A DNA stretch of 64,000 nt, taken from the NCBI GenBank assembly GCA_965220345.1, contig OZ244822.1, positions 372,001 to 436,000 on the forward strand, written 5' to 3'. Of this stretch, positions 9,601-15,343 are shown piece after piece. This DNA is from Aldehydirespirator sp965220345 (lineage in GTDB: Bacteria; Actinomycetota; Acidimicrobiia; Acidimicrobiales; Aldehydirespiratoraceae). Under the pieces are notes generated by a model that did not search any database, had not been told where the DNA came from, and saw only the letters and a program-made list of their open reading frames with translations. Position numbers and translations under genes: made by a program. Position 1 is the first letter of the stretch; each line of letters starts with the position of its first letter.

Positions 9601-10908
9601 CCAAATACCATCACTGCCTTGAAACCTATCATAAAAATATTTAGGAACTGTGCCCTTGAAAATCTCATCATACAATTTGAATAATGCCTTGTCCGTGCTC
9701 TGAGGATATATTTTGCAGATACTAAAATATATCCCTTCGTATTTTTTGTTGGAGATAGCCTCTAGAGCTGAATTAGCGGCAAGATCTGCATAGAACTCAT
9801 CAGTAGGGGGGCTCGTAGGATTGTCCCCACATGAGGCGAATTTTGCATTTGATCTGCGTAACTCTTCGAGGTATAGGAGTCCGATAGCTATACCAAGCGT
9901 GATACCCTCATCGGCTGGGAGTAGTTCTCGAGCTTCTCTAGTCATGGAGTTCTTTCCGTCAGGGCCGGTTAAGTAAATATGAAACATTTCATGAGCACGA
10001 ACATGACCGTCATCAGTCGCGATTTCAGTTATTCTGTAGTTTATGCCATCCCCTGGAAAACTCCAATGGAATCCGCCATACTCCCACAGTGATCTGGTAA
10101 CCCAACCTGCTGCCCCAGCAGAAGGCGGCTGTAATCTTACTTTACGATATGTGGAGCTTCCATCTACGAACGGTACTTTATTCCATGCCTGCCGTATCCA
10201 TGGCACTGTGTCTTCCGCTTGCGTAACAATGTCCTCACTAAAAAGATGTAGCTGCTGATTGGCAGTCAGCGGTGTTGCCGTCACTACTGTTGACGACGCG
10301 CTCAAACTACTAGTTCCGTAACGCGTGAAAACTCGAATATCATAAGTTGTGCCATTCGTCAAAAGACCATCGGTTGGAGTTCCGATCTGATAGTTGATCG
10401 TAGAAGCTCCATCCACATCATGATGCGATGCCGACGACCAGTCAGGAGCACTCGCCTCACGCCACTGCACCCGATAACCGGTAGGCGAACCCGTAGTCAC
10501 CTCATCCCAAGAAACCTTCAAAATCTTGCCGCCCTCACGCAGTTTCCTTTTTCCATTCTGATCTGGATCAGTAAGGCCAACCTCAGCAAAAATCTTGAAT
10601 CCGCCAAGCTCCACCTGCACATTCGACGGTGCTGGCGGCACCTGAGGTGTCTGAGATGATGCTGAGGACATCAAAACAATCTGCAACAGCACCAACACCA
10701 ACCCGAACGCACTTACTCTCAGGCCCAAGTGAAAGACCCGGCGTGCCCGACGGTCATCAAAACCAGCCAGATTCAAGTAACGAGTCCTCTTCACGAAAGC
10801 ACCCACACTACCAGAAAGGCAAGTTCTTCGCCTCCCCCCGCGCTTTTGAAGCGGCGGCTGATGAGGCTCAGGGCCAGTCGTGGTTGTCGGGATGTTCATA
10901 ACAAACAC
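667..10908 (-). CDS. Giant exported surface protein: FN3-like, HExxH domain, Calx-beta repeats, polyproline stalk, SLH-like repeats
   Basis: The 3413-residue product has a basic N-terminus and a hydrophobic segment at about residues 60-85, consistent with a signal or anchor. Next come an FN3-like part (about 90-215) and a region containing HEMFH (H306, E307, H310), a zinc-peptidase HExxH pattern. An exactly duplicated block of about 546 residues follows (about 530-1075 and 1083-1628). Then come many Calx-beta-type modules (VTEGG...TATLGSAAP, ATDDSLGEPAESLTLEL), a D/N-rich linker, and five PPPPPPPP-LVQQ repeats. Six SLH-like repeats with paired cysteines (ITNGC...FCPD) close the protein. Calx-beta domains usually bind calcium and SLH-like repeats usually dock to the wall, so an adhesin or cell-surface protease is inferred. 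Start choice is uncertain: a second ATG lies three codons in. Breakpoints with gene fragments on both sides suggest acquisition by transfer. Confidence 0.75.
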   Translation of the reverse strand: MFVMNIPTTTTGPEPHQPPLQKRGGRRRTCLSGSVGAFVKRTRYLNLAGFDDRRARRVFHLGLRVSAFGLVLVLLQIVLMSSASSQTPQVPPAPSNVQVELGGFKIFAEVGLTDPDQNGKRKLREGGKILKVSWDEVTTGSPTGYRVQWREASAPDWSSASHHDVDGASTINYQIGTPTDGLLTNGTTYDIRVFTRYGTSSLSASSTVVTATPLTANQQLHLFSEDIVTQAEDTVPWIRQAWNKVPFVDGSSTYRKVRLQPPSAGAAGWVTRSLWEYGGFHWSFPGDGINYRITEIATDDGHVRAHEMFHIYLTGPDGKNSMTREARELLPADEGITLGIAIGLLYLEELRRSNAKFASCGDNPTSPPTDEFYADLAANSALEAISNKKYEGIYFSICKIYPQSTDKALFKLYDEIFKGTVPKYFYDRFQGSDGIWQTSELNTVWKWVLDHTFGSSAVRKADIAYQALQGFNGLAGREYANPLQITRFGKILQGVRNQQGISEDDKKKKLDAKVAEIIAELPNPWSFRQPPAAPRSVVTDVSVANRVSVSWEVPANQGHDAVFEYVVSLLKVSGAGCVERRQSIVTDLSSLMVVFDGLSAGVYDVLVRARNTAGSDSRSVAMADDVSVSGDSSDLCVLLSASSGDIVEDAGTKTVTVGLGRVLTAGESVEVPLSVSGATADDFSLVLDPVSQAGVSLSTSGSDSLIEPRLVFSAGAQTATLEYSAIANTDRRSPVVTIGFDTGARAPSVTGVSGKLLWDGSARFVVVDDETGVVQVPYDWGLRPAGLSYDDEFRLLFKTSQTRDASSTDITDYDDFVQKALIERGPEALKSFIGHFKVLGSTQNAHARQRLGLGSTGPAVFWLNGNRIADSHSVFCQEQRIGGWEENDFHSGRIKLETGELKSSLAAPFTGINNECRTRTDSGGLYLGSTGQVVVGAGGALTAGGEAWDRGPLDETLASSAEQHPFYGLSPIFKIVPTLSLGVGGSTTVTEGTDAVFTVTADQAPSTAVTVSYTVAQDGDFVTTGTKTLNLNTSTATITIPTIDDTLGEPDGSVTVTLNVGQGYVTGGSRSASVTISDNDPDPPAAPRSVVTDVSVANRVSVSWEVPANQGHDAVFEYVVSLLKVSGAGCVERRQSIVTDLSSLMVVFDGLSAGVYDVLVRARNTAGSDSRSVAMADDVSVSGDSSDLCVLLSASSGDIVEDAGTKTVTVGLGRVLTAGESVEVPLSVSGATADDFSLVLDPVSQAGVSLSTSGSDSLIEPRLVFSAGAQTATLEYSAIANTDRRSPVVTIGFDTGARAPSVTGVSGKLLWDGSARFVVVDDETGVVQVPYDWGLRPAGLSYDDEFRLLFKTSQTRDASSTDITDYDDFVQKALIERGPEALKSFIGHFKVLGSTQNAHARQRLGLGSTGPAVFWLNGNRIADSHSVFCQEQRIGGWEENDFHSGRIKLETGELKSSLAAPFTGINNECRTRTDSGGLYLGSTGQVVVGAGGALTAGGEAWDRGPLDETLASSAEQHPFYGLSPIFKIVPTLSLGVGGSTTVTEGTDAVFTVTADQAPSTAVTVSYTVAQDGDFVTTGTKTLNLNTSTATITIPTIDDTLGEPDGSVTVTLNVGQGYVTGGSRSASVTVNDDSDLPVLSIAAGADVTEGADAVFTLTASKPALQEIRFFVFVSQIGSFIDAGVSQEGTISIGKTSATFRVATVDDQQDELNGSVTTRILLDLNTPLDPKYAFRSDQSSEASISVADNDPTTVTLSRVAGATVTEGSTLDYTLALSRSLVAGETLSVPLTFNTGAGSAGRNTDYKLACGSASGVACSNLNSGTATIKFTGGASAARSVTITLSAVSDNVDESSGEIVDIGLSTLSATGLDDGTTATDNAAAVTIADSSGDVAVSLSVSNSGTVTEGGTLTVTATLGSAAPTAGVTIPVRAASGGTAATGDYRLANNGNITVVSGKTSGTLTFTATDDSLGEPAESLTLELGTLPDGYTAGSPSSVAVTINDNDAAPSAIILDVDADTGSAGVQDSVGEGDGAKTVQVTATISGATRFATSRSVAVVVGANSDSATEGTDYTTVADQTITIPAGAASASTTFTLTPTDDSVDEPAESLSLAGTLAGVSFTNTSITLTDDDATTVTLARVDSGAITEDASANAAARSAEFTVVLGRVLVAGERVDVPLAFTGTGITAGDFSLALKAGGSLNTGVTLGNVNTLEPSVTLQNAAARTATLVLTAADDSIDEGDSETLSAALDDLAEATLGTNVDGGAEPSDDGDNSTDDNTFDVLITDDDDTSPSDVSVSLSVSNSGTVTEGGTLTVTATLGSAAPTAGVVIPVRAASGGTAATGDYRLANNGNITVVSGETSGTLTFTAVDDSLGEPAESLTLELGTLPDGYTAGSPSSVAVTINDNDAAPSAITLTVDADTGSAGVQDSVGEGGGAKTVQVTATITSATRFAVSQSVTVAVGSNSDSATEGTDYGNVADQTITIPAGAASASTTFNLTPTDDSVDEPAESLSLAGTLAGVSFTNTSITLTDDDATTVTLARGSGVSVTEGSTLRLTLSLGRALISGESLSVPLTFNSGSGAATRGTDYTLACATATGVSCSNLNSGTATVTFTGQDSSADRVTITLTAETDNDVETSGETVDISLGTLSASGLDGGTTATDNAGSVTITDPTATDVSVSLSISNNGTVTEGGSLTLTVTLGLAAPSGGVVIPVQAASGGTAATSDYSLSATSVTVASGQTTGTLTFTAVDDDIEEDAEALTLQLGTLPDGYTAGSASSVSITINDNDTEDNDDNDDNDNNNVVVVVSESVRSVAENNGTASYTIRLNSQPSADVTISVIVSDETAVLVDGSDAGTTGSTYETLVFTPTGVTAWNVPQTVTITGVPDDIDNSSDGRTATIIHVAESSDSRFQDIEIDTVIVVVVEGDHIPPPPPPPPLVQQPPPPPPPPPLVQQPPPPPPPPPLVQQPPPPPPPPLVQQPPPPPPPQPVEPEPEPVQVFIDLDDTSDAHTAEVVALADNGIFDRVGCNIDRLCPDQALKHWQLAVLLMRQLDSETPNDDSSDSDNVEETSNENNDEQWWMPHVKRLNQIGVITGCDGASSDFCPDMQLTRAQAAYFIVAAFDLRESTPYIFGDVPQDHVHAAAINTLLAAGITNGCASAPLRFCPDQPITLQQFASLLARVSELRASSNTVVPPPQEPQETELVPAFADLDTAMPVHRESLNRLANDGIFAGIGCSDGRLCPQVSMTGWEFAVVLIRQIGDSNISKPETGSGAGPDGEAPSKEAANSEESSDEGSDGSIDGGSGDWWASYVKRLAALGIAAGCDSTPDGFCPNDLLTRAQVARLIANAYNLPEAASAGFADIANNPHIAAINALYAAGITNGCVSEPLSFCPDEHISRQEIATMITRATQLITINKQ
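1962..2140 (-). repeat. Polyproline (P8-9 LVQQ) tandem repeat in the giant gene
   Basis: Within the giant coding sequence the minus strand repeats a unit of about 39-42 bases encoding eight or nine prolines followed by LVQQ, five times including a shorter last copy. The array separates the Calx-beta part from the C-terminal SLH-like repeats and probably forms a stiff, extended wall-spanning stalk. Low-complexity DNA of this type is prone to length change by slippage. Confidence 0.85.
3299..5650 (-). repeat. Diverged tandem Calx-beta module pair, period 1206 bp
   Basis: Anchors such as the sequence at 3299 (AAAGTCACTGTGGTCGCATC) recur near 4505, and the one at 3681 recurs at 4887, both an offset of 1206 bases (402 codons). 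Copies differ by scattered substitutions, unlike the exact 1638-bp duplication upstream. Each unit holds Calx-beta modules with ATGDYRLANNGNITVVSG and SVGEG..AKTVQVTATI. It records an older round of domain duplication in the same protein. Confidence 0.75.
6025..9321 (-). repeat. Tandem direct duplication, 2 x 1638 bp, inside the giant gene
   Basis: Bases 6025-7662 and 7684-9321 read the same at an offset of 1659 (553 codons), separated by 21 unique bases. The bases bounding the identity are a at 7663 and c at 9322. I compared the copies by eye across many lines and in translation and saw no difference. The unit encodes an FN3-like part (PPAAPRSVVTDVSV), a Calx-beta-like part, an unclassified segment with CQEQRIGGWEENDFHSGRI, and another Calx-beta module. 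The lack of divergence implies a very recent event or active homogenisation; an assembly artefact is also possible. Confidence 0.9.
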
Positions 10909-10946
10909 TGGATCATAACCGTTGAGAGAGTTTGAGTTGTGAGCGC

Positions 10947-11533
10947 CTAGTCCGGGAATCCTGCCTCGGTCGCTAAACGCGCCAAAATCGTCGCCGACGA
11001 CGAGTCCTCAGCCGGTTTCAAAATCACCGTGTTACCCCACGCCAGAGCTGGAGCGACTTTCTAACTCTCAAGCATCAAAGGGAAGTTCCACGGAGAGATC
11101 GCGCCGACCATACAGCCGGTTCGTAACGGGTGTAAGCGTGATGCCCTCCCTCAGTTGGATACATCTCAGAAGGGGTCAAACGTGCATGATCCGCAAAGAA
11201 CCGGAAGTTCTGTGCAGCACGCGGCACATCTTTGGACAGCATCGCCTTAAGCGGCTTACCCATGTCAGCAGAGTCAGCGGCTGCGAGTTCGTCTGCATTC
11301 GCCTCAATCAGGTCAGCGAGGCGATGCATAAGCGCCCCTCGCTCTGTGTAGCTCATGCGAGCCCAAGGCCCCTCGTCGAAAGCAGTCCGAGCAGCGGTAA
11401 CAGCGGCATCAACATCGCTACGACTCGACAAGACAACCATGTCGTGGGGCTCCTGAGTCCAAGGGTCGATGGTCTCGAACGTTGCTGCATTCGCTGCTTC
11501 ACGAGCTTCGCCGTTAACCCAGTTAGTAATCAT
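10947..11533 (-). pseudogene. Aldehyde dehydrogenase remnant (2-hydroxymuconic semialdehyde dehydrogenase type)
   Basis: From ATG 11533 the frame gives about 140 residues of a normal ALDH N-terminus (TFETIDPWTQEP, VDAAVTAARTAFDEGPWARM, ADMGKPLKAMLSKD). Near 11110 the frame breaks. In another frame the expected VGAISPWNFPLMLES continues, is cut by a TAG, then resumes as KVAPALAWGNTVILKPAEDS and ends at AGFPD before TAG at 10947. The catalytic Cys and Glu half of the enzyme is absent. Position at the end of a meta-cleavage operon fits the HMS dehydrogenase that feeds the oxalocrotonate branch. A frameshift, an internal stop and a truncation make it clearly dead. The giant gene begins only 38 bases beyond the break. 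Confidence 0.85.
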
Positions 11534-11534
11534 C

Positions 11535-12557
11535 TCAGGTGCCTTTCGCTAGGTCAGCTGCGATCTGAATGATCTGATCTTCTTGACCGCCGACCAGCTT
11601 CCGCTTGCCGCATTCCATCAAAATGTCGGCACCAGACACGCCGTAGCGCTCAGCCGCACGGTATGCGTGCTTCAAAAAGCTTGAATAGACACCGGCATAT
11701 CCCATGACCAACGCAAGCCGATCAAGCACGCACTCATCGTCCATGATCGGTCGGACGACATCCTCAGCAGCATTGATCATCATCATGACATCAAGACCTG
11801 TACGGATGCCGAGTCGATCAGCGACCGCAGCCAGCGCCTCACAGCTGGTGTTGCCCGACCCTGCTCCGAAACGACGGGTAGATCCGTCTACCTGCACAGC
11901 CCCGGCGCGGATCGCTTCGATCGTGTTAGCCAACGAAAGCGAAAGGTTCTCGTGTCCGTGGAAGCCGACCTGAGCACTGCCAGCAAGTTCCGCAACCACA
12001 GCAGCGACACGATCACTTGCATCCTCAAGGATCATCGCTCCAGCAGAGTCAACAACATAGACACACTGACAACCTGCCTCGGCCATGATCCGAGCCTGAC
12101 TAGCGAGAGCGTCAGGGCTCACAGTATGTGCCATCATCAAAAAGCCGACCGTCTCAAGACCGATCTCGCGAGCTAAAGCGAAATGCTGCTGAGAAATATC
12201 AGCCTCGGTGCAATGGGTTGCTACCCGCACGATTGAGACACCCAGATCACGGATCGCCATAATGTCGTCTTTGGTGCCAACCCCAGGCAGCATCAGAGCA
12301 GCGATGCGGGCATTGCGGGACTCATCAACCGCCGCTTTCATCAAGACCCGCTCATCAACCAACGAATGTCCGTAGTTATAAGACGATCCCCCGAGCCCAT
12401 CACCGTGGGTGACCTCAATTACCGGCATCCCCGCATCATCAAGTGCTCGCACGATGCTTCGGACATGCACTTCGGTGAACTGGTGACGCTTCGCATGCGA
12501 GCCGTCACGCAGACTCGTGTCAGTAACCCGCACATCAAGTTCATTAGAAAATGGCAT
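11535..12557 (-). CDS. dmpG: 4-hydroxy-2-oxovalerate aldolase
   Basis: This cytosolic class II aldolase cleaves 4-hydroxy-2-oxovalerate to pyruvate and acetaldehyde, the last carbon-carbon cleavage of the meta pathway. The 340-residue length matches the DmpG/BphI family. The opening VRVTDTSLRDGSHAKRHQF holds the TLRDG-like catalytic and metal-binding motif, and VGFHGHENLSLSLAN carries metal-ligand histidines. It normally forms a channelling complex with the acylating acetaldehyde dehydrogenase, whose stop codon overlaps this ATG by one base (TGATG at 12555-12559), supporting tight coupling. Confidence 0.95.
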   Translation of the reverse strand: MPFSNELDVRVTDTSLRDGSHAKRHQFTEVHVRSIVRALDDAGMPVIEVTHGDGLGGSSYNYGHSLVDERVLMKAAVDESRNARIAALMLPGVGTKDDIMAIRDLGVSIVRVATHCTEADISQQHFALAREIGLETVGFLMMAHTVSPDALASQARIMAEAGCQCVYVVDSAGAMILEDASDRVAAVVAELAGSAQVGFHGHENLSLSLANTIEAIRAGAVQVDGSTRRFGAGSGNTSCEALAAVADRLGIRTGLDVMMMINAAEDVVRPIMDDECVLDRLALVMGYAGVYSSFLKHAYRAAERYGVSGADILMECGKRKLVGGQEDQIIQIAADLAKGT

Positions 12558-13474
12558 CAGGTGGCCTCCTTCACCAAAGCGAGCGCCAACTCTTCACCGA
12601 CCTTCGTGGCAGCCGCCGTCATAATGTCTAGATTCCCGGAGTACGGTGGCAAAAAATCTCCAGCTCCTTCGACCTCCACGAAGACAGCCACACGTCCATT
12701 GCCTCTGCCTGGCAGCGGATCTTCGAACTGCGGATCGGCAGTGAGCCGATAGCCAGGCACATAGCTTTGCACCATCTTCACGGTTTCGTGGATCGATTCA
12801 GTGATTTTGGCAGTGTCAGCATCTGCGGGGATTGAGCAAAAGATCGTGTCACGCATGATCAGCGGCGGCTCGGCAGGGTTCAAGATGATGATGGCCTTAC
12901 CTCGCGTCGCGGCACCAATCTCTTCGACCGCTGCGGCTGTGGTGCGTGTGAACTCGTCAATGTTCTGCCGAGTGCCGGGGCCTGCGGATCGCGATGAGAC
13001 GGTTGCAACGATCTCCGCGTACTCAACATCAGCCACCTTTGATACTGCATGAACGATCGGGATGGTTGCCTGACCGCCACAAGTCACCATGTTCACGTTG
13101 GGTTCGCGCAGATGCTTGTCAAGGTTTGCTGTCGGCACGACGAAGGGACCCCGGGCCGCGGGAGTGAGATCAACGGCTCGAAGGCCAGCCTCTAGGTAAC
13201 GTGGGGCGTTGCGGTCATGCACATGTGCTGAAGTCGCTTCAAAAACGAGATCGGGGAGTTCGGACTGTCCAAGCAGCCAGTCGATGCCCTCATGGGAGGC
13301 TTCGAGACCTTCCTCGCGGGCCCGACGCAAGCCTTCACTTTCGGGGTCTGCACCCACAACCCAGCGAAGTTCAATATGGTCAGACCTCAGCAGCTTGTAC
13401 ATCAGGTCGGTGCCAATGTTGCCTGACCCTACGATCGCAGCAGTAGCCGAGGAAGCAGCCGAGGGTGCAGTCAT
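12557..13474 (-). CDS. dmpF: Acetaldehyde dehydrogenase (acylating)
   Basis: It converts acetaldehyde, CoA and NAD+ to acetyl-CoA and NADH, working as the partner of the aldolase. The 305-residue protein begins with a Rossmann motif, AIVGSGNIGTDLMYKLL, and contains VTCGGQATIPIVHAV, which includes the catalytic cysteine of this family (DmpF/MhpF/BphJ). Length is normal. The ATG overlaps the hydratase stop by four bases and the stop overlaps the aldolase ATG by one, so the three lower-pathway genes form one translational unit. Confidence 0.95.
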   Translation of the reverse strand: MTAPSAASSATAAIVGSGNIGTDLMYKLLRSDHIELRWVVGADPESEGLRRAREEGLEASHEGIDWLLGQSELPDLVFEATSAHVHDRNAPRYLEAGLRAVDLTPAARGPFVVPTANLDKHLREPNVNMVTCGGQATIPIVHAVSKVADVEYAEIVATVSSRSAGPGTRQNIDEFTRTTAAAVEEIGAATRGKAIIILNPAEPPLIMRDTIFCSIPADADTAKITESIHETVKMVQSYVPGYRLTADPQFEDPLPGRGNGRVAVFVEVEGAGDFLPPYSGNLDIMTAAATKVGEELALALVKEAT

Positions 13475-14280
13475 AACTGATCCTCTGACCGTGGCTTTAG
13501 GTATGTGGTCACGGTGCCGAGATCTCCTAAGTCGGCGACCACAGTCTCGCCTTCGGACAAGGAATGCATCGGGCCTAGCGCCCCCGTCATCACTACATCT
13601 CCCGCTGTGAGCGGCGTGCCTCGGTTACACATCGTGTCGGCCAGCCAGCGAGCGGCCTGCAGGGGATGGCCGAGACAGGCGGCCCCTTCACCGGTTGAGA
13701 CCTCCACATCGTTGATACGCATCGACATGGTCAACGCCCGCAGGTCAACACGGTCAAGTGGCACCGGTTGACCGCCTAACACATATACGCCGCAACTCGC
13801 GTTGTCGGCCACAGTGTCAACAATGCGAATGTCCCAGTCAACTATTCGACTATCAACAACCTCAATCGACGCAAGCGCATACGCAGTCGCGGCGATGATG
13901 TCGTTGAAGGAATGCTCACCCTTGTTGAGGTCATGTTCTAAAACGATGGCGACCTCAGCCTCAGCCCGGGGCTGTATGAGACGGTCAGCCGAGATTTCGA
14001 TGCCGTCGCCGTACTCCATATCAACGAACAGCGTGCCGAAATCGGGCTGGTCAACTCCGACCTGTGCCATCACCGCTTTGGAGGTGAGACCAATTTTTCT
14101 GCCGCTGATTCGACGCCCAGACTCTACTGCCAAGACCGTGTTGTGATCCTGAACTGCGTTCGCAATATCTATGTCGTTGTCTGTGCCCAGAATCGTCCTA
14201 ACCGGCGAGCAAGGCACACCTGACTCTGCCGCCTTCCGCAGCTGTGCAGCCGCTTCGGTGACACGAGTGTCGGCGGTCAT
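13471..14280 (-). CDS. dmpE: 2-oxopent-4-enoate (2-hydroxypenta-2,4-dienoate) hydratase
   Basis: The 269-residue protein belongs to the MhpD/DmpE/DmpH fumarylacetoacetase-fold superfamily. RKIGLTSKAVMAQVG and QPRAEAEVAIVLEHDL are the conserved substrate- and metal-binding stretches. Here the likely role is addition of water to 2-hydroxypentadienoate to give 4-hydroxy-2-oxovalerate for the aldolase immediately downstream. Hydratases and decarboxylases of this superfamily are hard to separate by eye. The hydratase assignment rests on position next to the aldolase pair. The start overlaps the tautomerase stop by four bases. Confidence 0.85.
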   Translation of the reverse strand: MTADTRVTEAAAQLRKAAESGVPCSPVRTILGTDNDIDIANAVQDHNTVLAVESGRRISGRKIGLTSKAVMAQVGVDQPDFGTLFVDMEYGDGIEISADRLIQPRAEAEVAIVLEHDLNKGEHSFNDIIAATAYALASIEVVDSRIVDWDIRIVDTVADNASCGVYVLGGQPVPLDRVDLRALTMSMRINDVEVSTGEGAACLGHPLQAARWLADTMCNRGTPLTAGDVVMTGALGPMHSLSEGETVVADLGDLGTVTTYLKPRSEDQL

Positions 14281-14552
14281 CGGCCGGGTGCCGGAGTCGT
14301 GGCTTCATCGGGTTGATGTGCCACAGTTCTCGATTCTGCGGCTCTTGCTTCTGCGGCTAGGCGTGCTTGCTTGTCGGCCAGCAGTTCGCCACCAGCCATG
14401 AAGTCAGTGTTCGGGAACTCCGAAATCCAAACCCGAACCGATTCGCGGGGTGCGCCGAGATGATCAACCATGGCTTCAGTAATGGCATCCATAAGCGCCC
14501 GTTTCTGTTCTGGGCTACGGCCTTCGGCTAAATGCACGTTTACTAGAGGCAT
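14277..14552 (-). CDS. 4-oxalocrotonate tautomerase
   Basis: This small enzyme interconverts the enol and keto forms of 2-oxohex-3-enedioate. It begins MPLVNVHLAEGRSPEQKRAL, so the catalytic amino-terminal proline is exposed once Met is removed, and it has the GAPRESVRVWISEFP stretch typical of the XylH/DmpI family. At 91 residues it is about 25 longer than usual, because of a charged, probably disordered tail after residue 60. It overlaps the decarboxylase by ten bases and the hydratase by four. Its presence implies the oxalocrotonate branch, whose dehydrogenase is now a pseudogene. Confidence 0.88.
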   Translation of the reverse strand: MPLVNVHLAEGRSPEQKRALMDAITEAMVDHLGAPRESVRVWISEFPNTDFMAGGELLADKQARLAAEARAAESRTVAHQPDEATTPAPGR

Positions 14553-15343
14553 GATGTCATCTCTCCGCCACGGATCGATACTGGATCTAAGTGGGAGTAG
14601 AGGGCACGCGCTCGGGTTCCAGCGCCTAGCGGCTTAGCGTCGGTGGGGGCACCCGCCAGGATGGTCCAACCGGCCTGTAGTTTCTGGCCGTGCCTGCCGA
14701 GATGGTTAGCGAGCAGAGCGACACACTGAGCTGGATCACCAAGCAGCGCCGCTCCTGTAGCGGTTGCTGCGACCTCTCCGTCAAGCTCAAAAACGCACTC
14801 AATCGCGATGAGATCAACATCGCGAGGGCTGATGCCGTTGGAACCGATCGCAACCCGTGCCGCTGAGGTGTTATCAGCGACGACATCAGGCAGCGTGAAA
14901 GAGAAAGCCTCATATCTAGAGTCGATCACTTCGATTCCGCCGGTGACGGACTTCGTAGCATCAAGGATGTCCTCACCTGTCACGCCTGGGCCTGCGAGAT
15001 CTTCACCCAGAACGAACACGAACTCGGGCTCGCAGCGGGGATGGATCAACTCGCCAAGGTCAACCTCACTAGAAGCGTCAAGCACCGACGACTCAAGCAC
15101 CCAGCCGTAAACCGGTTCGGTTACACCCATCTGTTGCTGCTTCGCGATTGATGTCAAGCCGAGCTTCGCTCCCGCGAGCCGGTCACCACGACTGAGGTGA
15201 AGTTCCAGTAGTGCCGCCTGCACGGCGTAAGCGTCGTCAATACTTAGTTCATCGACCTGCTTGGTGATGGCTTTCACTGGTGAACGGTTATCAACGCCAG
15301 CAAGCAGGTAAGCCGCCCAAGCGGCGTGGTCGATTGATGTCAC
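14543..15343 (-). CDS. dmpH: 2-oxo-3-hexenedioate (4-oxalocrotonate) decarboxylase
   Basis: This second member of the hydratase/decarboxylase fold in the operon has 266 residues. AKLGLTSIAKQQQMGV and HPRCEPEFVFVLGEDL are the conserved core, and GGIEVIDSRYEAFSF..VVADNTS is typical of 4-oxalocrotonate decarboxylases (XylI/DmpH). It would release CO2 from 2-oxohexenedioate to give 2-hydroxypentadienoate. The start is GTG, sharing GTGA with the Rieske gene stop. The split between this gene and dmpE as decarboxylase and hydratase could be reversed. Confidence 0.82.
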   Translation of the reverse strand: MTSIDHAAWAAYLLAGVDNRSPVKAITKQVDELSIDDAYAVQAALLELHLSRGDRLAGAKLGLTSIAKQQQMGVTEPVYGWVLESSVLDASSEVDLGELIHPRCEPEFVFVLGEDLAGPGVTGEDILDATKSVTGGIEVIDSRYEAFSFTLPDVVADNTSAARVAIGSNGISPRDVDLIAIECVFELDGEVAATATGAALLGDPAQCVALLANHLGRHGQKLQAGWTILAGAPTDAKPLGAGTRARALYSHLDPVSIRGGEMTSCL

